Positions 46,101 to 53,566 of a stretch of 64,000 bases of DNA are shown here, one piece after another. The notes below the pieces were generated by a model, which worked only from the letters and a program-made list of their open reading frames with translations, was not told the DNA's origin and searched no databases. The stretch's first letter is position 1; the number at the start of each line of letters is the position of its first letter. This stretch comes from Bacteroides sp. UBA1773. Lineage in GTDB: Bacteria; Bacteroidota; Bacteroidia; Bacteroidales; Bacteroidaceae. The stretch lies in NCBI GenBank assembly GCA_002315285.1, contig DCGR01000009.1, positions 49,316 to 113,315 of the forward strand, given 5' to 3'. The position numbers were made by a program, and so were the translations under genes.

Positions 46101-46426
46101 CCGTCGGCTTTGGTGGAGTCGGGCCACCAGTAGGGGGCGCGGCTCACATAATCGTGCCTGTCGCCCGAGGGCGCGGTTTGTTTCTTCATCATCACCGACA
46201 AAGGCTCTTCCTGCAGATACCCATCGGCTGCTTTCGTCAAGGCTGCGAAAGCTGGCATCACCTCAGGGTTCTGGCGTGCGATGTCGTGTTTCACCCGCTC
46301 CAGCACCTTGCGGTTCAGGAGTATCAGTGGCGAATCATCGGTCGATGCAGTGACTGCCTTTGGTGCCGACTGGCAAGCTGTCAGCAGATAGACTGCCGAC
46401 AGCATGTAGAATAGTACTCTTTTCAT
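43172..46426 (-). CDS. Alginate-lyase-like + heparinase II/III fusion lipoprotein N
   Basis: 1,084 residues from the ATG at 46426, chosen because MKRVLFYMLSAVYLLTAC is a lipoprotein signal. First toroid: NNHGSCYDYQ, with Cys where relatives have Trp or Tyr, and ARTRPWHY. Second toroid: GNWLTHEMNGL and LAPGYHGVCL; sandwich: GHQHEDKLS. It shares the WLTHEMNGLFN variant with M, marking M and N as a sub-pair. The middle segment has the EKSDVTGIVETKNLAK variation. O lies 58 bp upstream, a slightly wider gap than between the other fusions. Confidence 0.88.
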   Translation of the reverse strand: MKRVLFYMLSAVYLLTACQSAPKAVTASTDDSPLILLNRKVLERVKHDIARQNPEVMPAFAALTKAADGYLQEEPLSVMMKKQTAPSGDRHDYVSRAPYWWPDSTKADGLPYIRKDGERNPELDDFTDHIYLSKLCNMVSKLALTYYFTDNESYAEKATLLLRAWFLNSETRMNPNLNYAQQIPGITDGRGIGIIETPCIAEMLDYVILLQASPAWTEADNDGLKSWIAEYLEWLITSKNGQEEAAAKNNHGSCYDYQVVAYSIFTGKKGEARNQLEKVTKARLDSQLAADGSQPLEYARTRPWHYCSENLIWFAQMGIIGERVGVNLWEHVTPEGASIRKAIEWFFPYLDGVKTFEKSDVTGIVETKNLAKVLLLCNRMGTLKYKEELEKLMKYGNEEFDLQSSIWQLTFPIIYGPVLSDGDLFDELNLDYPGMGDVKQAVAQKDYKQAQKALAAYLRTRSKHAWFFDWHDFSKPETRDASYDCSELEPVMRHYFGACSIPMQFGDTIDWSVNASEIKYQEWTWQLSRHPYWEEMGQAYWATGDERYAQEWVKQFRSWQEQCPIPDHEGSPLYSRWRTLESGIRTSGVWFNTFYRFLPSPAFDDESVVWFMKSCFEHAVHLRKHHKKGNWLTHEMNGLFNIGQVFPEFKQSGAWSEYAADKLYREQTEQFYPDGAQKELAPGYHGVCLVYINGLYNSANLFGYKLPDNYITDIEPFYEYYQKIMMPDGCTPAMNDAGWNPCRGSLGKGFALFPQRTDFQYLATEGKEGVMPAYTSVWMPWAGWYVMRTGWGPQDMYAHFEVGPYSIGHQHEDKLSLILHAYGSRLLTEGGVYAYDTSQWRKYILSARAHNVTRVDGMDQNRRGVMDVPGIKEISSPLDNRWITNEEFDFGEGWYDEGFGENNDKTVTQYRALAFIKDKYWILFDIFTPADQKEHKYQTWFHFDTEDFHTQAQLRAISSASKDVANLTIFQAREDAAELKVVKGQEQPEVQGWVPMNGAQKYLCRPVATPVFTRLQAGQCVEPYILFPTKAGEEQPVVKVEMKNETIQLTYKDGKVDIIKYNVCGNSLKLLSVTTDGNTLDILK

Positions 46427-46484
46427 GTTATATGTCATTTGATTTGTTCTCATTGGGAATCAGGTCTTGATGCTTGTCGCACGG

Positions 46485-49400
46485 TCACTTCACCATTGTC
46501 TTGCTATTCACTTGCAGGGTCCTGATGGCATTTCCATCGAGTGTGAATGCAATGGTGTCCGCAGTACCATCCTTGAATTCGATGCGCATGGTGTTTTCTT
46601 TCATCTCTACGGCCTTCACTGGCAATGTTTCTCCTGCAGGTGTCGGGAACAGTAAATAAGGTTCAACACATTGTCCAGCCTGCCGGCGAGTAAATGTAGG
46701 TGTGGCAACAGGTTTGTTCGACAGCCACCCGATGAGTTCCGGTTCCGTTTGTCCTGTGATGATTTCCATGTGAGGTGCGTCTGTGCGCAGCGGACAGATG
46801 CTGAGGTTGGGAGCATCTGTGTTACCCGTACTTGCACCAAATGGTTGCTGATTGGTCTGTGCCGTCGATTGGTTCAGGTGGAACCATGTCCGGTATTCGT
46901 GCTCTGCCGTATCGTTTGGCGTGAACACGTCTATCAGCAGCCAATATTTTTTCTTGACGAAGGCAAGCGCACGGTATTGTGTCACCGTCGAATCGTTTTT
47001 GGCACCGAAGCCTTCGTCATACCAACCTTCGCCAAAATCAAGTTCATCAGTGGTGATCCAACGGTTCGACATGGCCTGTCGGCTATGGTTGATCAGGTCG
47101 TTGCCTCGCAGGGCTTCACGGTTCTGGTCCTTGCCATCCACGCGAGTCACGTTGTGTGCACGACCCGACAGCACGTATCTGCGCATGTCGGAAGTGTCGT
47201 AAGCGTAGGTGCCGGCTTCAGTGAGCAGACGGCTTCCGTAGGCGTGTATGATTACCGACAACTTGTCCTCGTGCGAATGAGCCGCCGAGTAAGGACCTAC
47301 TTCATAGAAAGCATACAGATCCTTTGCTCCCCATCCCGATCGCATGATGTACCATCCAGCCCAAGGCATCCATGTGGAAGTGAATGCAGGATAAGTGCCT
47401 TGCGCACCCTGTGTGGCCACATAGAGGAAATCCGTGCGGTGTGGCAAGATTTTGTGGATGTTGCCTAAATATGTGCGGATGTCGTCGTTCCCCGAGTCGC
47501 GGGCGTAGTATATCTCGCTCTTACGCTTGAAGGCTTTTTCCGACAATCCGCTGCTGTCGCCCCAGCCAGAGTCGTTCACCGATGGCATGCAGCCGTCGGG
47601 CATGTAGATGTTCATGTAGCACTGGTGTGCCGCCTCCATGCCATTCAGGAAATCAGCGGGAACGGTGTAGCCATTGAGTTGGGCGATGCTGGCCATCTCG
47701 AAGTAGTTGGTCACCGACACACCATGGTAGTGCGGTGTCAGCTCTACCTGTGCGCCGTCGGGGTAGAACTGGATCTGCTGGTCCTCGTACATCTTCGTAA
47801 TGGCGTAATCGGCCCACGTGGCCGACTGCTTGAACTCCGGCATCAGCATGCAAATATGGAACAGTCCGTTCATTTCCATCGTAAACCAGTTGTTCTTCTT
47901 GTGATGGCGGCGTATGTGGGTGGCATGTTCGTAGAGCGATTTGCTCATCCAAAACATCAGTTCATCATCGAAAGCCTTCGAGGGAAGAAAACCAAAGAAT
48001 GCATCCGACCACGCGTACAGCGTGCGTATGCCTGTTTCGATAGTACGCCAATGCGAATAATCCACCGATCCTTCGAAATCAATCAGCGGACTTTGGATTA
48101 TCCAACTGCGCAATTCATTGGCCCATGCCTGTGCATATCGCTCATCACCAGTAGCCCAATAGCCTTCACGCAAATCCTGCCATTGGCGGTGCCTTCCTAA
48201 CTGCCAGGTCCATTCACAGTACTTGTTGGCGGTTGGATTCAAGCTCCAGTCTATTTCTTCACCAAACTGGTGAGGTGTTCCACACACCGTAATGTATCGA
48301 TTTGCCACTTTATCGGCATCCGTACTGTCAAACTCAGGGTCACGACTCTCTGGTTTGGCAAAATCATGCCAGTCGAAATACCATTTCACGTTTGTCCGGT
48401 TACGCAGGTATGTAGTCCATGCTGTTATAGCCTTGCTATAGTTGCCGTCAGACACTGCCTGTCTCACATTCTCCAAACCAGGATAGTCTAAATTCAGCGC
48501 ATTAAAAAAGTCGGCATCCGACAGGATCGGACCTGCTATCACTGGCATGGTTAGTGGCAGTATGGAAGTTGGCAAATCGAATTTATCGTTGGTGAACTTC
48601 ACGAGATTCTCCAGCTGTCGGCCATACTCCTTCGTGTCGAAGCGGCTTGTCTGCATCAGCACTTCGGCCAGCGGAGCCGTTTCGTGTATGCCTGTGATTT
48701 CTTCCTTCACGAAAGGTTTCTCACCCCCGAGGTAGGGGAAATACCATTCGATGGCCTTGCGTAGTGTAGCACCCTTGGGGGTCACATGTTCCCACAGGTT
48801 CACGCCCACCCGTTCGCCCATCTTTGCCTGTTGCACAAATGCCAACAAGTTGAAGGTGCTATAGGTCCACGGACGTGTGCGGGCAATCTCAAGGGGTTGC
48901 TCGCCATCAGCTTCTAATTGGCTGTCCATGCGGCTACGGGTCGATTGTGTAATCTGTTTCTTGGCAATGTCTTTCCGGTTCAGAAACAAGGCCTGTGCCG
49001 TCACTTGGAAGTCGTACCACGTGCCGTGGTTGTTGTGCTCCTTGGCTTCGCTTTGTCCGTTCTCGCTGGTGAGCAGCCAGTTGGTATAATCGCCTATCCA
49101 TTGGGCGAACGCCGTCTTGTCGGTTTCTGCCCATGTTGGCGAAGCTTGCAGCAGAATCACATAGTCGAGCATCTTGGCTATGCAGCGGGTGTCGATGATG
49201 CCGATGCCACGGCCATCGGTGATGCCCGGTATCTGCTGTGCATAGTTGAGGTTGGGATTCATGCGGGTTTCGGGATTGATGAACCACACGCGCAGCAGGT
49301 TGGCGGCCTTTTCGGCATACGGCTCCTTATCTGTAAGGTAATAGGCCAGCGCCAGCTTGCTCACCATGTCGGTGGTGCGTTCCATGTAAAGCCGGTCGGT

Positions 49401-49781
49401 GAACTCATAATACTCTGGGTTGTGCAGTCCGTCCTTGCGGATGTAGGGCAAGCCGTCGGTTTTGGTGGAGTCGGGCCACCAGTAGGGGCCACGGCTCACG
49501 TAGTCGTGCTTGTCGCCCGAAGGAGGCATCTGCTTTTTCATGGTCACCGACAGGGGCTCGGCTGTCAGCATTGTGTCGGCTGCGGCTAGCAGCTGTTCGT
49601 AGGCCGGCATCAGTTCCACGTTGCCACGTGCTATCTCGTGCTTCACACGTTCCAGTACGTTGCGGTTCAGCAGGATGAGCGATGGCTCCTTGCTGACGGA
49701 CTCGGTTTTTGTTTGTGTTGCGGTGTGGCAGGCTGTGAACAGCATCACAACCATCACCGCCATTGGCAGTCTGTGCTTCAT
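46485..49781 (-). CDS. Alginate-lyase-like + heparinase II/III fusion lipoprotein O, first gene of the lyase operon
   Basis: 1,098 residues from the ATG at 49781, which begins a lipoprotein signal (MKHRLPMAVMVVMLFTAC). First toroid: NNHGTWYDF and ARTRPWTY. Second toroid: NNWFTMEMNGL, VELTPHYHGVS; sandwich: AHSHEDKLS. A 25-30-residue insertion near residue 755 (SEKAFKRKSEIYYARDSGNDD) precedes the HRTDFLYVAT strand and is unique among the five fusions. It is the promoter-proximal gene, 56 bp from the -7 element, and most divergent in the linker, so it may be the oldest member. A surface role in first cleavage is an inference. Confidence 0.88.
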   Translation of the reverse strand: MKHRLPMAVMVVMLFTACHTATQTKTESVSKEPSLILLNRNVLERVKHEIARGNVELMPAYEQLLAAADTMLTAEPLSVTMKKQMPPSGDKHDYVSRGPYWWPDSTKTDGLPYIRKDGLHNPEYYEFTDRLYMERTTDMVSKLALAYYLTDKEPYAEKAANLLRVWFINPETRMNPNLNYAQQIPGITDGRGIGIIDTRCIAKMLDYVILLQASPTWAETDKTAFAQWIGDYTNWLLTSENGQSEAKEHNNHGTWYDFQVTAQALFLNRKDIAKKQITQSTRSRMDSQLEADGEQPLEIARTRPWTYSTFNLLAFVQQAKMGERVGVNLWEHVTPKGATLRKAIEWYFPYLGGEKPFVKEEITGIHETAPLAEVLMQTSRFDTKEYGRQLENLVKFTNDKFDLPTSILPLTMPVIAGPILSDADFFNALNLDYPGLENVRQAVSDGNYSKAITAWTTYLRNRTNVKWYFDWHDFAKPESRDPEFDSTDADKVANRYITVCGTPHQFGEEIDWSLNPTANKYCEWTWQLGRHRQWQDLREGYWATGDERYAQAWANELRSWIIQSPLIDFEGSVDYSHWRTIETGIRTLYAWSDAFFGFLPSKAFDDELMFWMSKSLYEHATHIRRHHKKNNWFTMEMNGLFHICMLMPEFKQSATWADYAITKMYEDQQIQFYPDGAQVELTPHYHGVSVTNYFEMASIAQLNGYTVPADFLNGMEAAHQCYMNIYMPDGCMPSVNDSGWGDSSGLSEKAFKRKSEIYYARDSGNDDIRTYLGNIHKILPHRTDFLYVATQGAQGTYPAFTSTWMPWAGWYIMRSGWGAKDLYAFYEVGPYSAAHSHEDKLSVIIHAYGSRLLTEAGTYAYDTSDMRRYVLSGRAHNVTRVDGKDQNREALRGNDLINHSRQAMSNRWITTDELDFGEGWYDEGFGAKNDSTVTQYRALAFVKKKYWLLIDVFTPNDTAEHEYRTWFHLNQSTAQTNQQPFGASTGNTDAPNLSICPLRTDAPHMEIITGQTEPELIGWLSNKPVATPTFTRRQAGQCVEPYLLFPTPAGETLPVKAVEMKENTMRIEFKDGTADTIAFTLDGNAIRTLQVNSKTMVK

Positions 49782-49836
49782 GGTAGTTTCTGATTTTGTT
49801 ATTTTGCGATTCTTTATCGTCATGTCATAATTTTTG

Positions 49837-49867
49837 CAAAAATAACATTTTCCCCATTCAATGACAA
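49837..49867 (-). promoter_or_regulatory. Probable promoter of the 16-gene lyase operon
   Basis: On the minus strand TTG (49867-49865), a 20-bp spacer and TATTTTTG (49844-49837) fit the Bacteroidota -33/-7 consensus well. The transcript would have a leader of about 50 nt before gene O. The rest of the 256-bp gap (49868-50037) shows no gene and no clear operator. Confidence 0.75.
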
Positions 49868-50037
49868 CAGTTTTTCGCTTTTTTAAAATAGGAAAGGCGA
49901 AAAAGATGGACTTTCATCCCACTGCTATTCCGACATGACAAATTGTTTCGGTACATGTCTGCCCGAAATGGGGGGAGGAGGAAGTCAGGGCTTGCCAATG
50001 ATTCCAGAATAGTTTTTTGAGGTGGCATCGAGGAGGG

Positions 50038-50625
50038 TCAGCCTTCTTTGCCGCTGGTGCTGATGTGCCTGACCAGGGGTAGCACCACGTTGCGGAGCAC
50101 CTTGTCGTTCAGCCGATGCTCGCCATCGAAGCGGATGGCGTGGGTGTAGTGCTTGCGGAACAGTTCATAGGTGTTCACCGTGTCGTCGTGGATGCCGAAC
50201 AGGCCGTAGGTGTTGTCGAGGTCGAAGGGGGTGATGCCTTTGAATTGCTGGCGTTCCATGGCGTTGTGGTGCTGGATGATGTCGCGGGTGATGCGGAACT
50301 CCGTGGCACCGTCTTTTCGTCGGCTGAAGAACTTGTGGGTGCCTGTCTTCAGGACTTTCGACATGGTGCTCATGTTGAAGGCGGGGTTGACACAGATCTT
50401 CCGGAATCCGAACATCTGCTGGGCGTACATCCCTCCCATCGACGTGCCGATGATGATGTCAGGCTGCTGCTCCTTGCAGTACTGCCGCAGGTAGGGCAGG
50501 GCTTCTTGCGGGTCGATGGGTATGTCGGGGGCTATCACCGTTGCCTCGGGCAGCATCTTGCGGAGGCTTTCCACCGTTCCCGAGGAGCCGGAGGAGCCGA
50601 AACCGTGGAAATAGGCGATTGTCAT
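50038..50625 (-). CDS. YqiA/YcfP-family alpha/beta-hydrolase
   Basis: 195 residues from the ATG at 50625, which overlaps the stop of the upstream gene (ATGA). FHGFGSSG near residue 6 supplies the oxyanion region, GTSMGGMYAQ near residue 80 is the nucleophile elbow with Ser, and GEHRL near residue 172 the likely His; an Asp in FGIHDD near 145 fits the acid. Length and order fit the YqiA-type esterases. The substrate is unknown. The gene is probably translationally coupled to the small conserved protein before it and is separate from the lyase operon that starts downstream. Confidence 0.82.
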   Translation of the reverse strand: MTIAYFHGFGSSGSSGTVESLRKMLPEATVIAPDIPIDPQEALPYLRQYCKEQQPDIIIGTSMGGMYAQQMFGFRKICVNPAFNMSTMSKVLKTGTHKFFSRRKDGATEFRITRDIIQHHNAMERQQFKGITPFDLDNTYGLFGIHDDTVNTYELFRKHYTHAIRFDGEHRLNDKVLRNVVLPLVRHISTSGKEG

Positions 50626-51071
50626 TCCACCATCTTCAGGCAGTCGAGCTGGGTCTCTATCTTGCCGCTGTATTTCTCGTTGAGGTAGTTGGAGAGTTTC
50701 TCGAAAGCGGTGAGCATTGACACGTCCTTCAGTTTGGCGCGCAGCACGAAGCTCTCCTGCTCCTTGTCTTGTGTGCGCTTGTACGACAGCTCGAACTTGT
50801 GCCATCCTTCGCGCACCACGTCATCCTTCTGCTTCCCCTTGCTGCGGAATACTTCGATGTCGGTGACATTCTTGTTGATGATGAGGATGTACTTCTTGTG
50901 TCCGTCGTCGAGGAATATTTTCGTGAAGCCTTTCTTCACTTCCCTTTCCAGACGGTAGTGCACGATGTTGAGTTCCTTTTCGTTGAGTCGGCCCAGGCCT
51001 TTGATGAAGGGTTCGATTTCGGCTTGTGTGGCAAGCAGGGCGTCCAATTCAAAATAGCGTACGTAATACAT
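50622..51071 (-). CDS. Conserved hypothetical protein
   Basis: 149 residues, soluble, charged, no signal peptide. It has alternating strands with KKYILIINKN and HKFELSYKRTQDKEQE and a helical C-terminus (AFEKLSNYLNEKYSG). I do not recognise the family. It starts 45 bp after the glnN stop with no intervening terminator, and its stop overlaps the start of the YqiA-like esterase, so glnN, this gene and the esterase may form one transcript. Confidence 0.75.
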   Translation of the reverse strand: MYYVRYFELDALLATQAEIEPFIKGLGRLNEKELNIVHYRLEREVKKGFTKIFLDDGHKKYILIINKNVTDIEVFRSKGKQKDDVVREGWHKFELSYKRTQDKEQESFVLRAKLKDVSMLTAFEKLSNYLNEKYSGKIETQLDCLKMVE

Positions 51072-51116
51072 GATTTCGGGTTGTGTTTGGGTTTATAATG
51101 GGTTGGTTGTTTGTTG

Positions 51117-53306
51117 TTATCTCACGAACAGCAGCTCGCGGTATTTGGGGAGTGTCCACATCTGGTCGTCCACGACGAGTTCCAGCCGGTCGATGTGTTC
51201 CCTGATTTCCTCGATCATGGGAGCTACGGTGTCGTGGTAGGCCAGTGCCTTCCCACGTTCGCTTTCCAGGCGGTTGGCCACGCGGCGTGCCTCCACCATC
51301 TGCTCCACCCGTTCGTTGATGAAGAGGGTGCTCTCGGCTATCTCTTCGATGAGTTTCAGGTTCTGGCGGTTGAGCTTCGCGGCTTTCTCGTGGGGAAAGA
51401 TGTGTTGCATGCAGTCCACGTTGTGGGCCAGACGGCTTTGGTATTCGGTGGCTACGGGTATGATGTGGTTCATGGCGATGTCGCCCAGCACGCGTGCCTC
51501 GATCTGTATCTTCTTGGTGTAGGTGTCCCATTTCACTTCGTTGCGTGCCTCGAGTTCCTTGCGGTTCATCACGCCTGTGCGCTCGAACATGCGGATGCTT
51601 GCGGGGCTGAGGTAGTTGTCGAACACGAGGGGGCAGCAGGTCTCGCAGTCGAGTCCGCGTCGTGCCGCTTCCTGCCGCCACTGGTCGGAGTAGCCGTTGC
51701 CGTCGAAGCGGATGGGCTTGCTGATGGTGATGTACTTGCGCAGCACGCTCACGATGGCTTTTTCCTTGGGCAGTCCTTCGTGGATGGCGGCATCGACGTC
51801 GGCCTTGAACTGCATGAGCTGTTCGGCCATGGCGGCGTTGAGGGCGATGAGGGCGCAGGCGCAGTTGGCTTCCGAGCCGACGGCACGGAACTCGAAGCGG
51901 TTGCCGGTGAAGGCGAACGGCGACGTGCGGTTGCGGTCAGTGTTGTCGATGAGCAGCTCGGGTATCTGTGGGATGTCGAGCTGCAGTCCATGTTTGCCCT
52001 CGATCGACACCAGCGAGTCGTCGGTGCTTTGCTCCAGATGGTCGAGCACGCGGGTGAGCTGTGTGCCGAGGAACGACGAGATGATGGCGGGGGGCGCTTC
52101 CTGTGCGCCGAGGCGGTGTACGTTGGTGGCACTCATGATGCTGGCCTTGAGCAGTCCGTTGTGGCGATACACGGCCATGAGCGTGTTGACGATGAAGGTG
52201 ATGAAGCGCAGGTTGTCCTCGGACGTCTTGCCTGGAGCCATGAGCATGATGCCGGTGTCGGTGCCCAGCGACCAGTTGTTGTGCTTGCCGGAGCCGTTGA
52301 CACCCTTGAAGGGCTTTTCGTGGAGGAGCACGCGGAAGCCATGCTTGCGTGCCACCTTCTTCATGAGCGACATGAGGAGCATGTTGTGATCGACGGCGAG
52401 GTTGCACTCCTCGTAGATGGGTGCCAGCTCGAACTGGTTGGGCGCGGCCTCGTTGTGGCGTGTCTTTACAGGTATGCCGAGTTCCAGGGCCTGTATCTCG
52501 AGGTCCTTCATGAAGGACACCACGCGGGCGGGGATGGCTCCGAAGTAATGGTCGTCGAGCTGCTGGTTCTTGCTGGCCTCGTGGCCCATCAGGGTGCGTC
52601 CGGTCATGAGCAGGTCGGGGCGTGCGGCATACAGCCCCTCATCGACGAGGAAATACTCCTGTTCCCACCCGAGGTAGGTACGCACGCGCTTCACGTTGTG
52701 GTAGAAATAGGCGGCCACGGCGGTGGCAGCCTTGTCGAGGGCGCGGAGCGACTTGAGCAGCGGTGCCTTGTAGTCGAGCGACTCGCCCGTGTAGGCGATG
52801 AACACGGTGGGGATGCACAGGGTGTCATCGACCACGAACACCGGCGAGGAGGGGTCCCACGCGCTGTAGCCGCGGGCCTCGAAGGTGTTGCGTATGCCTC
52901 CCGAGGGGAAGCTGGAGGCGTCGGGCTCCTGCTGTACCAGCAGTTTCCCCGAAAACTCCTCGATCATGCCCCCTTTGCCATCGTGTTCCACAAAGGCGTC
53001 GTGTTTCTCGGCGGTGCCTTCGGTGAGGGGCTGGAACCAGTGGGTGTAGTGGGTCACGCCGAGTTCCGTAGCCCATTTGCGCATTCCCTCGGCCACCACA
53101 TCGGCCGTCTGCCTGTCGAGGGGCGCATCGTTGTCGGTCGCTTCCGACAGGCGTCTGAACGCTTCGGGCGGCAGATAGCGGAACATTTTCTCGCGGTTGA
53201 ACACGTACTTGGCAAAATATTCGGAGGGGTGATCGGCTGGTGTCGGCACCGGAAGGGCACTCTTCTTGAATGCTTCCTCCACTACTCGAAATCTCAGTTT
53301 TGACAT
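51117..53306 (-). CDS. glnN: Type III glutamine synthetase
   Basis: 729 residues, the usual size of the GSIII class of Bacteroidales. It makes glutamine from glutamate, ammonia and ATP. The family-specific N-terminus (VFNREKMFRYLPPEAF), the catalytic-region blocks HEKPFKGVNGSGKHNNWS near residue 330 and NRTSPFAFTGNRFEFRAVGSEAN near 455, and the long C-terminal helical part identify it clearly. The start at 53306 follows a leader of about 125 nt with two possible hairpins (see 53371-53412), which suggests regulated read-through. It is unrelated to carbohydrate breakdown and marks the core chromosome beyond the lyase array. Confidence 0.95.
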   Translation of the reverse strand: MSKLRFRVVEEAFKKSALPVPTPADHPSEYFAKYVFNREKMFRYLPPEAFRRLSEATDNDAPLDRQTADVVAEGMRKWATELGVTHYTHWFQPLTEGTAEKHDAFVEHDGKGGMIEEFSGKLLVQQEPDASSFPSGGIRNTFEARGYSAWDPSSPVFVVDDTLCIPTVFIAYTGESLDYKAPLLKSLRALDKAATAVAAYFYHNVKRVRTYLGWEQEYFLVDEGLYAARPDLLMTGRTLMGHEASKNQQLDDHYFGAIPARVVSFMKDLEIQALELGIPVKTRHNEAAPNQFELAPIYEECNLAVDHNMLLMSLMKKVARKHGFRVLLHEKPFKGVNGSGKHNNWSLGTDTGIMLMAPGKTSEDNLRFITFIVNTLMAVYRHNGLLKASIMSATNVHRLGAQEAPPAIISSFLGTQLTRVLDHLEQSTDDSLVSIEGKHGLQLDIPQIPELLIDNTDRNRTSPFAFTGNRFEFRAVGSEANCACALIALNAAMAEQLMQFKADVDAAIHEGLPKEKAIVSVLRKYITISKPIRFDGNGYSDQWRQEAARRGLDCETCCPLVFDNYLSPASIRMFERTGVMNRKELEARNEVKWDTYTKKIQIEARVLGDIAMNHIIPVATEYQSRLAHNVDCMQHIFPHEKAAKLNRQNLKLIEEIAESTLFINERVEQMVEARRVANRLESERGKALAYHDTVAPMIEEIREHIDRLELVVDDQMWTLPKYRELLFVR

Positions 53307-53370
53307 TTGTCGCTATGATTCTGTGATTCTTGAAAATTCCTTTTCAAAACAATTTCCTAATATAAAACAT

Positions 53371-53412
53371 AAAAAAGACAGGACTCTGTCCGCCTTGTTC
53401 CTCCTTGCGGAC
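53371..53412 (-). promoter_or_regulatory. Two mutually exclusive hairpins in the glnN leader, terminator-like
   Basis: Read on the minus strand, GTCCGC (53412-53407) can pair with GCGGAC (53393-53388). Alternatively GACAG (53390-53386) pairs with CTGTC (53381-53377) and is followed by six T residues (53376-53371), an intrinsic-terminator layout. The two pairings share the GGAC segment, so they could act as antiterminator and terminator. The stems are short, so this is tentative. Confidence 0.45.
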
Positions 53413-53433
53413 TGTCGGCCTGGAAAACGGTGC

Positions 53434-53464
53434 CAAAATTACGCTTTTTCATTCAGAACCACAA
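53434..53464 (-). promoter_or_regulatory. Promoter of glnN
   Basis: On the minus strand TTG (53464-53462), a 20-bp spacer and TAATTTTG (53441-53434) match the Bacteroidota consensus. It leaves a leader of about 120 nt. The rest of the gap to 53566 holds no gene. Confidence 0.75.
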
Positions 53465-53566
53465 GCATGTGATGGGTGAAAATGCGATTTTCCGGTAATT
53501 TTCCTTTCTCCCGGTGTGGCCCCTTCTTCGGAGGAAAGGCAGGGAATTGGCGGGCAAAGACAACGG

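Noticed and set aside
51111..53303. Long plus-strand open frame of 730 codons
   Set aside because: It is the antisense of glnN, rich in Val/His/Gly runs as GC-rich antisense frames are, with no recognisable domain and no promoter.
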